From assembly GCA_964647485.1 (NCBI GenBank), contig CAZYHV010000010.1, forward strand, positions 1 through 64,000: DNA of 64,000 bases, given 5' to 3'. The notes beneath the pieces are model-generated. The model made no database searches. It worked only from the letters and a program-made list of their open reading frames with translations, and was not told where the DNA came from. The stretch is from FW021-bin31 sp964647485 (GTDB lineage: Bacteria > Bacteroidota > Bacteroidia > Chitinophagales > Chitinophagaceae). The translations under genes were made by a program, and so were the position numbers. The first letter of the stretch is position 1. Each line of letters begins with the position of its first letter. Below are positions 61,315 through 64,000 of the stretch, piece by piece.

Positions 61315-64000
61315 TTAAAAAGTAAGATTCACGCCAAAGATCAGAGATTTAGGCAATGGAAGACCTCCATAATCCCCCGGTTCAGGATAAGTACCACTAC
61401 CACTCAAATTGGTATTAGCAGCCTCCGGGTTAAAACCTCCGGTATATTTATCATGACCGAAAAAGTTTTCAGCAGAAACGTACAATCTAGAATTCTTTAA
61501 GAAAGAAGTCTTTAAAATTCTTCCAAGGTCATATCCCAACGTAATGTTTCTAACACGGATATAATCAGAAGGATACAACCAATCTGTATTTTTTATTCGA
61601 CCAAAGGTCGAATAGGCCTTTCCTACTTCTCCATTTCCCGGATTGGAGGGGGAACGCCAACGATGCGCCCAGCTTCCCAGTACATTATCAGCCACTCCGG
61701 TTCCTGTCCTATTCACTGCCCTGCCAAACAGAGAATAGATAGATCCGCCCCATTGTCCCTGAATTAAGATAGACAAATCAAATCCTTTGTAAGAAAAAGT
61801 ATTTGTAATTCCCCAGATATAATCAGGATTTGGATGGCCTACAATAACCCGATCATCTGCATCAATCACTCCATCTCTATTGGCATCGTAATATTTAGGA
61901 TCTCCTACTGTTTCTGATCCAAATAACGCCGCCCCATTATCAATATCTTCCTGGGTAAGAATACCTATTTGTTTGACCACATTGATACTGTACAAAGGTT
62001 TACCTACTTGAAGAACACTGTGTGATATATCAAAAGAAGAAGGTACATAAATTCGCGTTTGCCCATCAGGAAGCTTCTTTAATTTATTTGTATTATAACT
62101 GATGTTCGCTGTTGTTTTCCATTTAAAATCTCCAATCAAATTCCTGCTTGTAATATCCAACTCCCAACCTTTATTCTCTACTTTACCAATATTTGCCAAT
62201 GTGGAACTAAATCCTGATGCTTCAGGGATCGCTACATTCATCAATAAGGAAGTATTTTCTTTGACATAATAATCAAAAGACCCGGTAATTCTGTTTTTCA
62301 ACACTCCAAAATCAAATCCTACATTCATGGTTCTAGATTTTTCCCATGTCAAGTCGGGATCTACGATATTAGAAGGAGCTTGTCCAACAGCGGATTTTCC
62401 ATTGAAAGAATAATTATAGGTGCTCAAGACCGGAATGCTGCTATAATCCCCTATATTATAATTTCCGGCTTCTCCCCAGCTGGCACGTAATTTCAAATTA
62501 GACAATACGCCGGAGATTCCTTCCATAAAACTTTCCTGAGATATGCGCCATCCTACCGATAAAGAGGGGAACCATCCCCATTTCGTATTCGCACCAAAAC
62601 GGGAAGAACCATCCCGACGAATACTGCCCGAGAATAAATATTTGTCATTGTAGGCATACTGTAAACGACCGAAGTAAGACAGCAATATGTTTTTGGTCTC
62701 TGTTGTACTACCAGAAATCGCATTTGCAGCATTCAAGGTCGTGACCACACTACTGTTAAATCCATCTTTAGAAGATAATCCATAATTATTCAGCTTATTA
62801 TAATTATAAGAAAAACCAACCACACCGGAAACGCTATGTACCTCATTAAAAATCTGATGATAAGAAATCGTATTTTCATTCACGAAGGTGAGTCGGTGAT
62901 AACCATTGTAGGCTCCGGATGTATTCTCAGTCAACCGTGATTCTCTGGATTCAAGAGAGCCGGTAACCGTATAAGGAATATATCTCTTGAAATCACTATT
63001 GGTATTATCTACATTAAGGGTGGATTTAAATTGTAGTCCATTCGTTAGTTCATATTGACCATATATAGTTGCAAGGGTTCTAAATTTCTTTGTTTTCGCT
63101 ATGATATTCTCTAACTCACCAATAGGACTATTTCTGGATGTTCCCCATCTATATTGCCCATTTTTCCCTACATTGGGATAAAGTCCCATGGTATCTTCCT
63201 GAACCGGAGTCATTCCAACAAGTTCATGCAAGATGTTATCCTTTCCTTCGACTCCCGGATTATTTGACTCAGAATAGGTAGGAGCAATTTTGATTCCAAA
63301 CTGAAGATGATCATTAGGCGTCACATCAACATTTGCACGAGCAGAATAATCTTTATAATCAAGATTTTTAATCATTCCTTGTTGGTTAGAATAATTCCCT
63401 GATATAAAATACCTAACAACATCGGTACCTCCTCTTGCAGACAATTCATAATTCTGTTGCAATCCTTTTCTGAAGGCTTCATCCTGCCAGTCAATATATT
63501 GTAAACCAGGATGTCCAGCTTTTGCCCAACGGGGATCAATCATATACTTAGTATTCACCTCTCCGTCTGAGAGACCTAATATTTGCCGTCTTTCCTCATT
63601 AGATTGGCTGGCAGAACGACCGGGGCCTGAAGCCTCCCACTGAGCATTAATCATTTCCGTAGCTCTATTCGCCCATTCTTGACCATCCAGCATATCCAAT
63701 TTCTTGCTTCTTTCTGAAAAACCCGCATAAGCATTTAGAGAAATTTCGGGAGCTCCTTTTTTCCCGTGTTTTGTCGTAATAATCACCACTCCATTAGCTG
63801 CCCTTGAACCATAAATAGCTGCAGAAGCAGCATCTTTGAGTACTTGAATAGATTCAATGTCATTGGGATTTAAATTATCCAAAGGATTTCCATTCGAATA
63901 ATTTCCCGATCCATTAGGGCTTGCCCCGGTAATCGGGAATCCATCCACAACATATAAAGGTTCATCTCCGGCAGAGATAGATCCCGACCCTCTAATTTGG
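61315..64000 (-). CDS. SusC/RagA-type TonB-dependent transporter (third pair), 5' end outside the window
   Basis: The reading frame is open to the window end. Beyond the internal GTG at 63948 it continues as QIRGSGSISAGDEPLYVVDG, the normal plug sequence of a SusC, so the gene is truncated by the window and not by mutation. Visible parts: plug with 'IESIQVLKDAASAAIYGSRAANGV', the barrel, and the C-terminal 'PKSLIFGVNLTF'. The N-terminal signal and regulatory domain lie beyond 64000, as does its promoter. It lies 24 bases before its SusD. Confidence 0.93.
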   Translation of the reverse strand, partial: QIRGSGSISAGDEPLYVVDGFPITGASPNGSGNYSNGNPLDNLNPNDIESIQVLKDAASAAIYGSRAANGVVIITTKHGKKGAPEISLNAYAGFSERSKKLDMLDGQEWANRATEMINAQWEASGPGRSASQSNEERRQILGLSDGEVNTKYMIDPRWAKAGHPGLQYIDWQDEAFRKGLQQNYELSARGGTDVVRYFISGNYSNQQGMIKNLDYKDYSARANVDVTPNDHLQFGIKIAPTYSESNNPGVEGKDNILHELVGMTPVQEDTMGLYPNVGKNGQYRWGTSRNSPIGELENIIAKTKKFRTLATIYGQYELTNGLQFKSTLNVDNTNSDFKRYIPYTVTGSLESRESRLTENTSGAYNGYHRLTFVNENTISYHQIFNEVHSVSGVVGFSYNYNKLNNYGLSSKDGFNSSVVTTLNAANAISGSTTETKNILLSYFGRLQYAYNDKYLFSGSIRRDGSSRFGANTKWGWFPSLSVGWRISQESFMEGISGVLSNLKLRASWGEAGNYNIGDYSSIPVLSTYNYSFNGKSAVGQAPSNIVDPDLTWEKSRTMNVGFDFGVLKNRITGSFDYYVKENTSLLMNVAIPEASGFSSTLANIGKVENKGWELDITSRNLIGDFKWKTTANISYNTNKLKKLPDGQTRIYVPSSFDISHSVLQVGKPLYSINVVKQIGILTQEDIDNGAALFGSETVGDPKYYDANRDGVIDADDRVIVGHPNPDYIWGITNTFSYKGFDLSILIQGQWGGSIYSLFGRAVNRTGTGVADNVLGSWAHRWRSPSNPGNGEVGKAYSTFGRIKNTDWLYPSDYIRVRNITLGYDLGRILKTSFLKNSRLYVSAENFFGHDKYTGGFNPEAANTNLSGSGTYPEPGDYGGLPLPKSLIFGVNLTF

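Noticed and set aside
63898..63948. Third SusC as a gene truncated at its N-terminus
   Set aside because: The frame remains open through the window edge with normal plug sequence, so the cut is from the window and not biological.

Overview
The window is AT-rich DNA from a member of the Bacteroidota, most likely a plant- or soil-associated Chitinophagales/Sphingobacteriales-type organism. The evidence is three SusC/SusD pairs, fasciclin-domain lipoproteins, a PorP/SprF-type IX secretion partner, a type B T9SS sorting domain, TAnnTTTG-type -7 promoter boxes, and a lack of Shine-Dalgarno leaders. I see no rRNA, tRNA or CRISPR array.

Region 1 (1-8.1 kb) is mostly housekeeping: a DUF721/DciA-like protein, an oligopeptide-type ABC permease, a DoxX/MauE-like membrane protein, a DUF1599 protein, folP, the c-di-AMP synthase cdaA, a GH5-like secreted glycosidase, mnmA and a CoA-binding protein. 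Region 2 (8.1-32.1 kb, minus strand) is a giant operon read from about 32.0 kb down to 8.1 kb: fasciclin lipoprotein, SusC, SusD, two more fasciclin lipoproteins, a second SusC and SusD, an FN3-repeat lipoprotein, a PL4-type rhamnogalacturonan lyase with a type B T9SS tail, a GH2 and a PorP/SprF protein. Region 3 (32.2-42.3 kb, minus) holds GH78 alpha-L-rhamnosidase and the whole rhamnose catabolic route (rhaD-type aldolase/dehydrogenase, rhamnose isomerase, rhamnulokinase, RhaT). Region 4 (42.5-58.6 kb, plus) is a tight seven-gene enzyme operon: GH31, DUF4450, GH2, GH105, CE12, GH28 and GH106. Region 5 (58.7-64 kb, minus) is a third SusC/SusD pair, with SusC cut by the window end, plus a beta-propeller glycosidase.

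Together regions 2-5 form a locus for rhamnogalacturonan-I. It covers surface cleavage (PL4), capture and import (SusCD plus fasciclin/FN3 binding proteins), deacetylation and trimming in the periplasm (CE12, GH28, GH105, GH106, GH78, GH2, GH31), rhamnose uptake (RhaT) and conversion to DHAP and lactate. Three promoters (main operon, GH78/rha operon, GH31 operon) share a direct-repeat operator built on CAGGAT. It has the same orientation toward the gene each time and the same 22-base offset to a TAnnTT -7 box. No regulator gene lies in the window.

The most unusual structure is in the rha operon. All three junctions between rha genes are occupied by inserts bounded by short tandem repeats that reach right up to, or into, the flanking ORFs. 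One holds a four-helix-bundle (S23-type) gene between inverted heptad arrays. One holds a GxxExxY gene, broken by one in-frame stop, between inverted octad repeats. One is gene-free with a different octad family at both ends.
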